64,000 nucleotides of DNA. Source: an uncultured Robinsoniella sp. (GTDB lineage: Bacteria; Bacillota; Clostridia; Lachnospirales; Lachnospiraceae). A program made the position numbers and the translations under genes. Shown piece by piece: positions 36,195 through 44,873 of the stretch. Numbering within the stretch: position 1 is the first letter of the stretch; the number at the start of each line of letters is the position of its first letter. The stretch lies in contig UQGG01000032.1 in NCBI GenBank assembly GCA_900540475.1, positions 21,899-85,898 on the forward strand, written 5' to 3'. Below the pieces are notes generated by a model. That model had not been told where the DNA came from, made no database searches, and saw nothing but the letters and a program-made list of their open reading frames with translations.

Positions 36195-38201
36195 ATGATT
36201 GGAATTGGCATTGACACCGGCGGCACTTATACAGATGCTGTCATCTATGATTTGGAGAACAAACAGATATTAGAAAGCGCAAAATCCCTGACCACAAAAA
36301 GCCGCCTGGAAACAGGCATTACCAATGTACTGGAAAAGTTATCACAGACGGCTCTTCAGTCTGCATCCTTTATGGCACTGTCCACAACCCTGGCAACGAA
36401 TGCCTGTGTGGAAGGCAAAGGCGGAAGAGCAAAGCTCATATTTATCGGAGTAAATCCCGGAACGGTAGATGAGACCTATCTCTCCTACGGCCTGCCTCCC
36501 TCCCGTGAAATTTATTTTATGGATGGGGATCCGGCTGATGCACTGCGCCCGGAGATAAAGCCGGACTGGGAAAAATTCCGCCAGGATATCCGCACACAGT
36601 TTAGTGATTGTGACAGCATTGCCGTGGTACAGATCCATCCCAAAGATAACGGGGCTGCTTATGAGAAAACGGCGCATCGCATTATTACAGACGAGCTGGA
36701 TGTCCCCTGCATTACGGGTTACGAACTGTTTCACGATTTAAACGTCCTGCGCCGGGGTGCCAGTGCCCTGTTAAATGCAAGACTGATGCCGGTAATGCAG
36801 GATTTTTTCAAAGCAATCAAAGCTTCTCTGGAAAATCTGGGGCTGTCTCTTCCTATCGTAATTGTAAGAAGTGACGGATCCCTTATGTCTCAGGGATTTG
36901 CCTCCACACGGCCGGTGGAAACACTTTTATGCGGTCCCGCTGCCAGTGTTATGGGCGGAGTGGAGCTTGCCGATGAAGAAAATGCCCTGATCGTGGATAT
37001 GGGAGGAACTACATCTGACATTGCCATTGTTAAAAACCATACACCGGTGACCGTCCGGGAAGGCATTCAGATTGGTATCTACAAAACCTTTGTGAAGGGT
37101 CTGTATGTGGATACTTTTGGTCTGGGAGGCGACAGTGCCATCCGCTATGAAAACGGCAAGCTCTATCTGGACACAGAACGGGTCATTCCCCTTTGTACCC
37201 TTTCTTCCCAGTTTCCGGGCGTGCTGGAACAACTGGACGAACTGATCCAGACCGGTAAACCCCACAGCCATTTCCTGCACGAGTTCTTTGTATTAATGAA
37301 AGAACCCAAAAACAAATGCAGCTATACCCAGGAAGAACTGAACTTTTGCACCGCTCTTGCCGACGGTCCCCTGATTTTTACCAAAGCTGCCGCTGCCATC
37401 CGAAAGGACACTTATAACTTCAGTATGAAGCGGCTGGAACAGGAAGGCATCGTAATGCGTTCCGGGCTTACTCCCACTGATATTATGCATATTCGAAAAG
37501 ACTACACCCCCTTTGACCGGAAGGCATCCGTACTGGGTGCAGAATTTATTGCCCGTTCCGTAGAGATAACATCGGAACGCCTTACCGATAAAGTCTACCA
37601 TCTGGTCAAAAAGAAACTTTACTGCAATCTGGTGCGCATCCTGATCAACGACCACAATGCCACAAAGCATAAACACTTAAGTCCCGAAATGCTGAACAGC
37701 CTGATTGAAGAAAGCTACGAAGATGCCGTATCCCACGGAGCTTCCTGTTTCTTTTCCACCCAGTTCCGCACCCATGCTACGTTGATTGGTGTTGGTGCCC
37801 CCATCCACATCTTCTTAGAAGACGTGGCAAAGCTTCTGGGCACTAAAGCTGTCATTCCCAGAAATGCAGCCGTGGCTAATGCTCTGGGCGCCGTAGTGGG
37901 TAATGTATCTGCTTCTTATTCCGTGGAGATCAAACCCCTCTACGACTCTTCCGACCTGACCGGCTACCAGGTTTTCACACGAAGCGGATGCTTAAGCTTT
38001 AAAGACTATGATGCTGCAAAGGAAACTGCTATTGAAGAAGCCCTGGAAGGTGCAAGATCTGAGGCTTACCAGAGAGGCGCCGTAGGTGAAATCACAACTT
38101 CTTACGAAAGCAGTACCTCCGAGGCTGCAATTGGGGAAAATAACTTATTCCTGGGAGAGATGATTGTGGGCAATGCCATAGGCAGGATTATTTCTTTATA
38201 G
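36195..38201 (+). CDS. Orphan hydantoinase A/oxoprolinase-like ASKHA ATPase
   Basis: 668 residues. An N-terminal hydantoinase domain begins IGIGIDTGGTYTDAVIYD, followed by LSTTLATNACVEGKGG, VETLLCGPAASVMGG, LIVDMGGTTSDIAIV and GLGGDSAIR. These are the phosphate-binding loops of the hydantoinase/oxoprolinase A subunit, with an actin-like fold. No B subunit is nearby, so an ordinary 5-oxoprolinase or hydantoinase is unlikely. An ATP-driven reactivation role alongside corrinoid or metal proteins is possible, like RACE, but this is inference. The start at 36195 follows TGGAGGATAT. It heads the rightward half of the locus. Confidence 0.75.
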   Translation: MIGIGIDTGGTYTDAVIYDLENKQILESAKSLTTKSRLETGITNVLEKLSQTALQSASFMALSTTLATNACVEGKGGRAKLIFIGVNPGTVDETYLSYGLPPSREIYFMDGDPADALRPEIKPDWEKFRQDIRTQFSDCDSIAVVQIHPKDNGAAYEKTAHRIITDELDVPCITGYELFHDLNVLRRGASALLNARLMPVMQDFFKAIKASLENLGLSLPIVIVRSDGSLMSQGFASTRPVETLLCGPAASVMGGVELADEENALIVDMGGTTSDIAIVKNHTPVTVREGIQIGIYKTFVKGLYVDTFGLGGDSAIRYENGKLYLDTERVIPLCTLSSQFPGVLEQLDELIQTGKPHSHFLHEFFVLMKEPKNKCSYTQEELNFCTALADGPLIFTKAAAAIRKDTYNFSMKRLEQEGIVMRSGLTPTDIMHIRKDYTPFDRKASVLGAEFIARSVEITSERLTDKVYHLVKKKLYCNLVRILINDHNATKHKHLSPEMLNSLIEESYEDAVSHGASCFFSTQFRTHATLIGVGAPIHIFLEDVAKLLGTKAVIPRNAAVANALGAVVGNVSASYSVEIKPLYDSSDLTGYQVFTRSGCLSFKDYDAAKETAIEEALEGARSEAYQRGAVGEITTSYESSTSEAAIGENNLFLGEMIVGNAIGRIISL

Positions 38202-38389
38202 AGTCTGTTTATTGTTTAAAATAATTGTTCATAATGATTGTATTTAGTAATTTTTTTTGATAATCCAAAGTTATACCTTATTTAATATATTATCGTTTCA
38301 GTATGAATTCCATATTTTTTACTAATTTTCTATGTTTTTTTCTAAAAATTTAGTTTGAAATATTCTATACTTTGCTCATAAGAATGAAA

Positions 38390-38437
38390 CGGCAAGTGCT
38401 GTACCAGCGTAACCAGCTGGACAGAGCACCTGAGCCG
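38390..38437 (+). ncRNA. Compact structured leader before the second methyltransferase gene
   Basis: Outer CGGC/GCCG pair, middle GTGCT (38396-38400) with AGCAC (38425-38429), and inner CCAGC (38404-38408) with GCTGG (38416-38420), ending 26 bases before the start codon. No known riboswitch consensus was recognised. It may be a small regulatory element. Outside this structure I see nothing else clear in the 262-base gap. Confidence 0.35.
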
Positions 38438-38463
38438 GATTAAATAGAAAGCGGGGTATTTTT

Positions 38464-39501
38464 ATGAATTCTATGCAACGTGTAGTAACTGCACTGCAAC
38501 ACAAAGAACCTGACCGGGTACCGGTTTATCCTATCATCAGCGGAGCTTCCAGACGGCTGATCGGTGCTTCTTATAAGGACTGGTCCAACGATGCTGATAT
38601 CTGTGCAGAAGCATTGTTAAAAGCAAGGGAAGAATTTGACCTGGATTGTATCGTAACACTGATTGATCTCTCCATCGAGTGTGATGCCTGGGGTCAGGAA
38701 CTGGTCTACCCGGAAGACGAGGCGGCGCATCCCAACTACAATAACTGTGTCGTTAAGGAAATCGAGGACTATGCCAAGATTAAAAAAGTGGATTACCGTA
38801 CCTCGAAACGTATGATGATGCACATTGAAACCTGTAAGAAGCTGGTGGAAGCTGCTAATGGGGAATACCCGGTGGTTGCCTTTGTCTTTGGTCCCCTGGG
38901 AACCCTTTCCATGCTCCGTAATCAGCAGGATATGTATATGGATCTCTATGACGACCCGGATGCTGTACACGATGCTGCAAGAGAAGTAAATGAAACCCTG
39001 AAGGATTACTGCAACGCGCTTATGGATACCGGAGTCAATGGTATTATGTTCGATACACTGTTCTCATCCGGGGCAATTATGAGTAAAACCATGTGGATGG
39101 AAATGGAAGGGGATCTGGTAAAAGAACTGGCTGATGTGGTTCATGATAGAGGATGTCTGGTAATGATTCACAACTGCGGGCAGAAAATATATTTTGACGC
39201 CCAGATCGAAACGATGAACCCTGCGGCAATCTCTTTCCTCTATCCGCCGGATGATTGCGCAGATTTTCAGGAATGCAAGGCAAAATACGGCGATAAAGTT
39301 ACCCTGATTGGCTGCGTCACTCCTGCAAGTGCCGTTATCGGTACCGATGAGGAATGGGATCTGGAATGTAAGAACAACATTGATGCCATGGCAAAGGGCG
39401 GCGGCTTTATGCTTGCCACCGGCTGTGAATACCCGGCAAATGCCTCCTTTGACCGGGCAAGGCGCATGGTAAATATCGCAAAGACTTATGGCTGTTATTG
39501 A
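38464..39501 (+). CDS. URO-D-fold, MtaA-like cobalamin:thiol methyltransferase
   Basis: A 345-residue TIM-barrel protein of the uroporphyrinogen decarboxylase/MtaA family. The zinc-site pattern is complete: H-N-C-G in VMIHNCGQ and the distal Cys in ATGCEYPANA. True uroporphyrinogen decarboxylase arginine-rich N-terminal motifs are absent. It should move a methyl group between a corrinoid protein and an acceptor thiol. It overlaps the next gene, a CobW GTPase, by 14 bases, which ties a zinc enzyme to a metal chaperone. The start is the ATG at 38464, with AAAGCGGGG before it. The methyl acceptor is unknown. Confidence 0.82.
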   Translation: MNSMQRVVTALQHKEPDRVPVYPIISGASRRLIGASYKDWSNDADICAEALLKAREEFDLDCIVTLIDLSIECDAWGQELVYPEDEAAHPNYNNCVVKEIEDYAKIKKVDYRTSKRMMMHIETCKKLVEAANGEYPVVAFVFGPLGTLSMLRNQQDMYMDLYDDPDAVHDAAREVNETLKDYCNALMDTGVNGIMFDTLFSSGAIMSKTMWMEMEGDLVKELADVVHDRGCLVMIHNCGQKIYFDAQIETMNPAAISFLYPPDDCADFQECKAKYGDKVTLIGCVTPASAVIGTDEEWDLECKNNIDAMAKGGGFMLATGCEYPANASFDRARRMVNIAKTYGCY

Positions 39502-40429
39502 TCTGATCACCGGATTCCTTGGTGCCGGAAAAACCACCTTTATTAAATACTATGCCGACTATCTCACCCGCATAGGAGAATCCGTGACCATTATTGAAAA
39601 TGAATTTGGAGCAGCAGGAGTAGACACCGCATTTCTGTCGGGCAGGGGCTTCAATATTAACCAGCTGACAGGAGGCTGTATCTGCTGTTCCCAGAAAGTT
39701 AATTTTCATGACTTGCTTCTGGAATTGTCCACTCACGGCTGCTCTCACATTATTGTGGAACCTTCGGGCATTTACAATATGGATGAATTCTTTGATATTG
39801 TTAACAGTCCTGCCATCCGGTCCTGCTGCCGGGTAGGAAGCATCTTAACCATTGCTGATCCGCATCCTCTGACTGACCTTTCCGAGGAAGCAATGTATAT
39901 TATGTATTCCCAGCTTTTGAATACCGGGCAGGTGATTTTAAGCAAAACGGGGAATGTAACTCCCGAAGACATTTTATCTTCTATTGCAGATTTAAACGAT
40001 CTTATGAAACGATATGAAAGTGACCGGTCCTTTGGAACGGATGTCTGCATCAAAGACTGGTCTGATTTTACGGATGATGATTTTGAAAGATTTAGAAACA
40101 GCGGCTGTCAGGCTCACTGGCACGAACGGAAACGCTTTGACCACAGCCGTCTCTACTCCAGCACTACCCTTGCCGATTTCTGTCAGAATGAGGCAGACCT
40201 CCTTCATGCATTAAAACAAATTATGAGTGGGCGCTGTGGCTATATACTCCGCATAAAAGGCTATGTTCCCACTCTGGACGGCAGCTGTTACGAAGTGAAT
40301 TGTTCCGCAAACGAATTACTCGTTACCCCCTGCCGTCCCCACAATGCACTGCTGAACATTATTGGAAAAGACATCAGCCGTAAAAAAATAAAGGATTTTT
40401 TTGTCGGAAACTCCCAAGTATCATCTTGA
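39488..40429 (+). CDS. CobW/COG0523-family GTPase (second copy)
   Basis: 313 residues. P-loop TGFLGAGKTTF, canonical metal loop GGCICCSQK, EPSGIYNM, and a C-terminal domain with YILRIKGYVPTLDGS. Unlike the first copy it keeps the full C-x-C-C motif. The coding region overlaps the upstream methyltransferase gene, which suggests co-translation and delivery of Zn or another metal to it. Family members use GTP hydrolysis to load a metal onto a client. Confidence 0.87.
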   Translation: MAVIDLITGFLGAGKTTFIKYYADYLTRIGESVTIIENEFGAAGVDTAFLSGRGFNINQLTGGCICCSQKVNFHDLLLELSTHGCSHIIVEPSGIYNMDEFFDIVNSPAIRSCCRVGSILTIADPHPLTDLSEEAMYIMYSQLLNTGQVILSKTGNVTPEDILSSIADLNDLMKRYESDRSFGTDVCIKDWSDFTDDDFERFRNSGCQAHWHERKRFDHSRLYSSTTLADFCQNEADLLHALKQIMSGRCGYILRIKGYVPTLDGSCYEVNCSANELLVTPCRPHNALLNIIGKDISRKKIKDFFVGNSQVSS

Positions 40430-40454
40430 CTTTTTTTAGAATTAGTTCTATACT
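40426..40454 (+). promoter_or_regulatory. Near-consensus promoter overlapping a stop codon
   Basis: TTGACT (40426-40431, overlapping the TGA of the CobW gene) and TATACT (40449-40454) are separated by exactly 17 bases. It may drive the MATE gene at 40654. Confidence 0.6.
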
Positions 40455-40490
40455 AATTGCGCACGCAAATGGTTATTTGCGTGCGCAATT
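40455..40490. terminator. Perfect 16-bp inverted repeat directly after the promoter
   Basis: AATTGCGCACGCAAAT, a 4-base loop and its exact complement, followed by TTTG. It can terminate the CobW operon. Because it covers the predicted start point of the adjacent promoter, it could also be an operator for the MATE gene. Confidence 0.7.
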
Positions 40491-40653
40491 TTTGTTATTG
40501 AACCATTATCGGTTTTTATACTACAGAGCATGTTTCCGGCTTACTATTCTGCTGTATCCAACTGCAAAAGTCCGGGAATACTATTGAGAAATTGTGTAAA
40601 TCACAACTGTCTGGAGGCATTACGATAAAACGAAAGAAAAAGGAGGATAAAAA

Positions 40654-42057
40654 ATGAAGCCAGTTTCACAAGAAGCGAATAATCCCCTGGGATATCGCAA
40701 GGTATCCAAGCTCCTGACCGGATATGCCGTCCCCTGTATCATTTCCATGCTGGTTACGGCACTTTATAACATTGTGGATCAGATATTTATCGGACAGGGT
40801 GTGGGTGTCCTGGGAAATGCCGCAACGAACATCGCATTTCCTTTATCCACTACCTGCACTGCAATTGCTTTACTGCTTGGCATCGGAGGTGCCTCTAATT
40901 TTTCACTGGAACTGGGTGCCGGCAGAGAAGATCATGCAGCAAAGTCAGCTGGAAATGCCATCACCATGATGGCGGTATCCGGAATCGCACTCTTTTTGAT
41001 TGTTACAATCTTCCTGACGCCCATGTTGAAAATCTTTGGCGCAACGGACGATGTTCTTCCATATGCCCAGACCTACACCCGGATTACCTCTATCGGATTT
41101 CCATTTCTGATTATCAACACTGCAATCAGTAAATTAATCCTGGCAGACGGCAGTCCCAAATATTCCATGACTTCCATGCTGGTTGGTGCCGTAATCAATA
41201 CCATTTTAGATCCGATTTTTATATTTGTATTTGATATGGGTATGGCTGGTGCCGCTCTTGCAACCATCATAGGACAGATCGTATCCTTTTGTATCAGCGT
41301 AAAATACGCATTCCATTTCCGTCATATAAAGCTGACACGTAAATGCTTCCAGTTAAAGTTTAAATTCTGCAAAAATATATTTGCCCTTGGAGCCAGTGCC
41401 TGTTTTAACCAGATCGCCATGACGGTTACACAGATTGTCATGAACAATGTGCTCTCTTATTATGGCGCCAGATCTGTATATGGAAGTGAAATTCCACTTG
41501 CCTGCGCAGGGATTATCATTAAAGTGAATATGATTTTTATGGCACTTGTCATCGGTATATCACAGGGAACCCAGCCCATTGTAGGATTCAATTACGGCGC
41601 AAAAAAATACGGACGCGTCAAAGAAACTTACAAGCTGGCAGTTTTAAGTGCCACGATCATTTCCATTTTGGCGTTCCTCTGCTTCCAGTTTTTCCCCAGG
41701 CAGATTATCTCCGTCTTTGGAAACGGAAGTGAAACCTATTTTAAATTTGCTGAACGGTATTTCCGGATCTTCCTGTTTATGACCTTTATAAATGGAATCC
41801 AGCCGGTTACTTCCAATTTCTTCACCTCCATTGGGAAATCCGTACTGGGAGTATTCATGTCCCTTACCAGGCAGATTATCTTCCTGCTCCCGCTTTTTGT
41901 CATCTTCCCGATCTTCATGGGGATAGACGGCGTAATGTATGCCGGTCCTATTGCTGACGCGGCGGCGGCGGTTGTTTGTATTTACTTCCTGATTCGGGAA
42001 ATGCGGGAGCTTACACGGCTGCAGAAAGGGATGGAGGAGCCGAAACCTGTAGCTTAA
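40654..42057 (+). CDS. MATE-family multidrug/metabolite exporter
   Basis: 467 residues with about twelve membrane helices. MATE signatures include PCIISMLVTALYNIVDQIFIGQ, LLGIGGASNFSLELGAG, LADGSPKYSM and ISQGTQPIVGFNYGAKKYGRVKE. These transporters exchange Na+ or H+ for drugs or metabolites. AAAGGAGGAT precedes the start. It follows the second methyltransferase/CobW pair by 224 bases, behind a strong promoter and palindrome, so it may be separately regulated. Export of a methylated or toxic product of the locus is only a guess. Confidence 0.9.
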   Translation: MKPVSQEANNPLGYRKVSKLLTGYAVPCIISMLVTALYNIVDQIFIGQGVGVLGNAATNIAFPLSTTCTAIALLLGIGGASNFSLELGAGREDHAAKSAGNAITMMAVSGIALFLIVTIFLTPMLKIFGATDDVLPYAQTYTRITSIGFPFLIINTAISKLILADGSPKYSMTSMLVGAVINTILDPIFIFVFDMGMAGAALATIIGQIVSFCISVKYAFHFRHIKLTRKCFQLKFKFCKNIFALGASACFNQIAMTVTQIVMNNVLSYYGARSVYGSEIPLACAGIIIKVNMIFMALVIGISQGTQPIVGFNYGAKKYGRVKETYKLAVLSATIISILAFLCFQFFPRQIISVFGNGSETYFKFAERYFRIFLFMTFINGIQPVTSNFFTSIGKSVLGVFMSLTRQIIFLLPLFVIFPIFMGIDGVMYAGPIADAAAAVVCIYFLIREMRELTRLQKGMEEPKPVA

Positions 42058-42181
42058 GAAGAACGCATGAGAAGATATCATTGATAATCTTATTTAAAAA
42101 CTTCTATGAAATAACTTATTAATTTATATAACTGCTATATCATAAAACTGTAATATCAAATAAGGGTGTCGGGAAATAGAT

Positions 42182-42481
42182 AGTCCTAAACTGAAAAGGG
42201 AATCAGAAAAAGTGTATAAAGAATTCATGCTGTATGCGATCGGTCGAAATGTAAATAAATATAGCAGGTTTCTTCATGAGGTAATCCGTAAATTTGAAGG
42301 AAAAATGGACCAGAAAACAGCTTTGAAAAAAGAGTGTTTCGAAATATGGTTCCAAGGGGTTTTGTGCCCTAAAATAAGCAGCATTGGAAAAAGGAAGAAG
42401 ATCCTATGGAAAATCAAGTGCAAAAACACTGGATTCCATGGGATCTTCTTATTCTTTGTTCAGGAGTTCAAAAATCGGTAA
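42182..42481 (+). pseudogene. Possible transposase C-terminal remnant
   Basis: An open stretch encodes EFMLYAIGRNVNKYSRFLHEVIRKFEG, resembling the tail of some DDE transposases, then runs into sequence without similarity. No ATG with a ribosome site exists. It is followed by a stem-loop and sits at the border of the AT-rich island. The family assignment is tentative. Confidence 0.35.
42395..42450 (+). terminator. Stem-loop AAGAAGATCC / GGATCTTCTT
   Basis: Sixteen-base arms with one mismatch at 42395-42410 and 42435-42450, followed by ATTCTTTG. It is probably the terminator or end of a decayed mobile element. Confidence 0.5.
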
Positions 42482-42543
42482 TTAGGGTACGCACACTATA
42501 GAGCAACATTCTAATAACCTCACCCTATAAAATTTAAAAATTC

Positions 42544-43500
42544 TCATTTTACTGTAATACGAAGTCTATAACTACTATCAATATCTGAAGTTTTCATATT
42601 ATAAGCATTATAAACATCATTTATTAATATAGCGGAAATATCATGATGCCCTTTATTTGAATAAACGAAAGTAGTTGGAATAGAAATACTTTTATTCAAT
42701 GGGATGTTAACTAAAATATATTTATTATTATTTATTGATTTTTGTTTCCAATCTTCAAAAACAATAAATGCAAAATCTCCATTTTTTTCTGTATTATTAC
42801 CTGCACTCACTAAAACGTTCAATTTTTCATTAACGTTTACATCTTGAGTGCTGTATAATATATTTTTTTTTGTTATTGGGTGTATATTTAAAAAACATGA
42901 TTCATCCCAGGATTTCATTGTTTCAACATTGTATTGTGGAATTGTATCATTTTGATTAAATAAACTAAATCTTAGAGTAACAAGATTAGGCTGTACCTCT
43001 TGAACCTCACTATCTAAGAAATCTTTCGTATCAATGGCAATCACAAATACTATATCATTATAACCTTTGTGAAAATCGTTTAACTCAATAGGTATTTGTA
43101 TTTCAGTTTTATTGTTAATATAGATTTCTTTTGTTAAATAATTATCTCCATCTACCAGAAACTCTTTCTGTTCATAATTATTTAACATTAATAGCGTAGC
43201 TTGAATAGGCTTTCCTAAATAATTTTTAATTGTTATATATTTAGTTAATTTTTCTCCATCATTAAGATAATATATCCCTTTGGTTTCCGGATTACCTTGA
43301 GAATCTAATATACCGTAACTGATACTCCCTTCTTCATCAGAAACGTCAAGGTATTTCATATTTGATTTATCGTTATTGCTAAGCCGTTTTTCAAACTTTG
43401 TATTATCTTGAAATTTAGTTGAAGAAGAGTCACTGTTACATCCCATTAAGGATAGCATTAACACAAGAAACAGTATATATTTATAGATTCCTTTTTGCAT
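42544..43500 (-). CDS. Hypothetical lipoprotein
   Basis: 318 residues. A lipoprotein signal (LMLSLMGC, Cys at about 21) is followed by a Ser/Asn-rich linker and two apparent beta-sandwich regions (about 80-190 and 210-318) rich in Ile, Asn and Lys. No known family recognised. Base composition is clearly AT-richer than that of the neighbouring metabolic genes, pointing to horizontal origin. It starts within one base of the stop of the small secreted protein upstream (TAATG), so the two are co-translated and probably work together at the cell surface. Confidence 0.65.
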   Translation of the reverse strand: MQKGIYKYILFLVLMLSLMGCNSDSSSTKFQDNTKFEKRLSNNDKSNMKYLDVSDEEGSISYGILDSQGNPETKGIYYLNDGEKLTKYITIKNYLGKPIQATLLMLNNYEQKEFLVDGDNYLTKEIYINNKTEIQIPIELNDFHKGYNDIVFVIAIDTKDFLDSEVQEVQPNLVTLRFSLFNQNDTIPQYNVETMKSWDESCFLNIHPITKKNILYSTQDVNVNEKLNVLVSAGNNTEKNGDFAFIVFEDWKQKSINNNKYILVNIPLNKSISIPTTFVYSNKGHHDISAILINDVYNAYNMKTSDIDSSYRLRITVK

Positions 43501-43976
43501 TAAATAGTACCTGGTGATTTACTAATTGTTTTAGTAGTTGTAACATACCCTGTATGTTGAAATGTATGTTTACTTACATAAGATTTAATCTCTGTATTTC
43601 CAGAACCATCGTACATATATACAGATTGTGAACTAGCGCTGCCTGACTTACTATCAGACTTTGTTGCAGTACCCGTAAAATTGAAAGTAAGTTTGGTTGT
43701 CATCTTATCAATTTTTTTGAGTGTTCCGTTTGTTTTAGCTGATGATGTAGCCGTAATATTATGACCAGATATCCACCCAGCTGTTCCAGTTAATCCATAT
43801 CCCCATACAATACCAGCCGCTCTACTTTGCATTTTGTTTGTTGGAATAGCCGCTTCAGTATGCCATTCTGAAAAAGAACTATCCCCTTGCTTACTATTAG
43901 CATCCGAAGCAAATACATTTACTGAAGAACTTAAAATTGACAAACATAATAAAACTAAACCTATCTTTTTTTTCAT
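43500..43976 (-). CDS. Small secreted Ser/Thr-rich protein
   Basis: 158 residues. A signal peptide (about 1-24, ending VNVFAS) is followed by a mature part rich in Ser, Thr, Gly and Lys with alternating patterns typical of beta structure (KLTFNFTGTATKSDSKSGSA). A short NKMQSRAAG segment resembles KVSSRAG in the second secreted protein at 45241. The start at 43976 is chosen because the signal peptide begins there. It has no recognised family; a secreted effector, adhesin or bacteriocin-like role are all possible. It is divergent from the PadR gene. Confidence 0.6.
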   Translation of the reverse strand: MKKKIGLVLLCLSILSSSVNVFASDANSKQGDSSFSEWHTEAAIPTNKMQSRAAGIVWGYGLTGTAGWISGHNITATSSAKTNGTLKKIDKMTTKLTFNFTGTATKSDSKSGSASSQSVYMYDGSGNTEIKSYVSKHTFQHTGYVTTTKTISKSPGTI

Positions 43977-44232
43977 AATGGCAGATTCCTTTCTTATCCT
44001 CATGGTTTTTTTGTTCTAATAAATAAACTCATAAAAAATGTATTAAAAATATCTTCCTCCTTCCTTTATTTTCTTGTTAATTGAAATACCAATTATCAAA
44101 TTCCCTAATTCTGTATAATCTAAACTATGCTCGTACGCTTCATAGTTGGATTATTGCTACTAAATTGTTAAAAGCTTGTTGCTATCCTCTTTTCTCTTCA
44201 ACAACCATTTCTCAATTTCATCTGTAACTTTG

Positions 44233-44277
44233 ATCTATTGAGCAAAAATCTATTGAGCAAAAATCTATTGAGCAAAA
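44233..44277. repeat. Three perfect 15-bp tandem copies
   Basis: ATCTATTGAGCAAAA is repeated three times without change inside the 516-base AT-rich gap between the small secreted protein and PadR. The gap otherwise holds only promoter sequences. Confidence 0.85.
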
Positions 44278-44433
44278 ATAAGTATTTTGAGTAATATGTA
44301 TTATAATTACATTTTTATCCAGGTTTTTTCTGTTTATATTCCAACATAATTGTGAAAATCAAAAATTATTATTATATTGTTACAATATCATACCAATATT
44401 CAGTTGTCAATAAATACTTTTATTATCTAGGTA

Positions 44434-44462
44434 TTGATTTTTTATAATAATAAGCGTATAAT
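44434..44462 (+). promoter_or_regulatory. Promoter of the PadR operon
   Basis: TTGATT (44434-44439) and TATAAT (44457-44462) with a 17-base spacer, predicted to start transcription about 25 bases before the TTG start codon. The AT-rich palindromic surroundings suit binding by PadR itself. Confidence 0.65.
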
Positions 44463-44492
44463 AATATTATGTAATTTAGGAGATGAGATATA

Positions 44493-44873
44493 TTGAATCG
44501 CAGTGACAGTTTGAAAAAAGGGAAAAATTATGTTGAGATGATTTTGCTATGTCTTCTTAGCGAAAAAGAATGCTATGGATATCAGCTTTCTCAACTCGTA
44601 AAAGAGTATTCAGAAGGTATAATTTCTATGCCCGAAGGATCACTTTATCCCGCTTTATATCGATTAATGGCAGATGGATATATTGTTGATGAAAAACGCC
44701 TGGTTGGAAAAAGATTGCAAAGGGTTTATTACCATATCCAACCTTCTGGCATAGAATACCTTAGGATTTTGATAGATGAGTATAACACTCTTAATCAGGG
44801 TATATATAATATTTTATATAATTCTAAAAAAGAGGAAAAAATATATGACGAAAATAATGAAATGTTACACTAG
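44493..44873 (+). CDS. PadR-family transcriptional regulator
   Basis: 126 residues. A winged helix of the PadR type shows KKGKNYVEMILLCLLSEKE, YGYQLSQLVKEYS, PEGSLYPALYRL and DGYIVDEK. PadR repressors usually control a nearby membrane or transport gene and themselves. It starts with TTG at 44493 behind TAGGAGATG. It overlaps the next gene by 29 bases, and the arrangement with a small membrane protein is a recurrent pair. Confidence 0.88.
   Translation: MNRSDSLKKGKNYVEMILLCLLSEKECYGYQLSQLVKEYSEGIISMPEGSLYPALYRLMADGYIVDEKRLVGKRLQRVYYHIQPSGIEYLRILIDEYNTLNQGIYNILYNSKKEEKIYDENNEMLH

Noticed and set aside
36195..38201. 5-oxoprolinase or hydantoinase enzyme
   Set aside because: No B subunit is present, and the context is corrinoid/metal-related, so only the ATPase fold is claimed.
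38202..38463. Cobalamin riboswitch before the MtaA-like gene
   Set aside because: No B12-box-like sequence could be found; only a small unassigned fold is present.
44233..44277. Short repeats as a CRISPR array
   Set aside because: The copies are directly tandem with no spacers and no cas genes are present.
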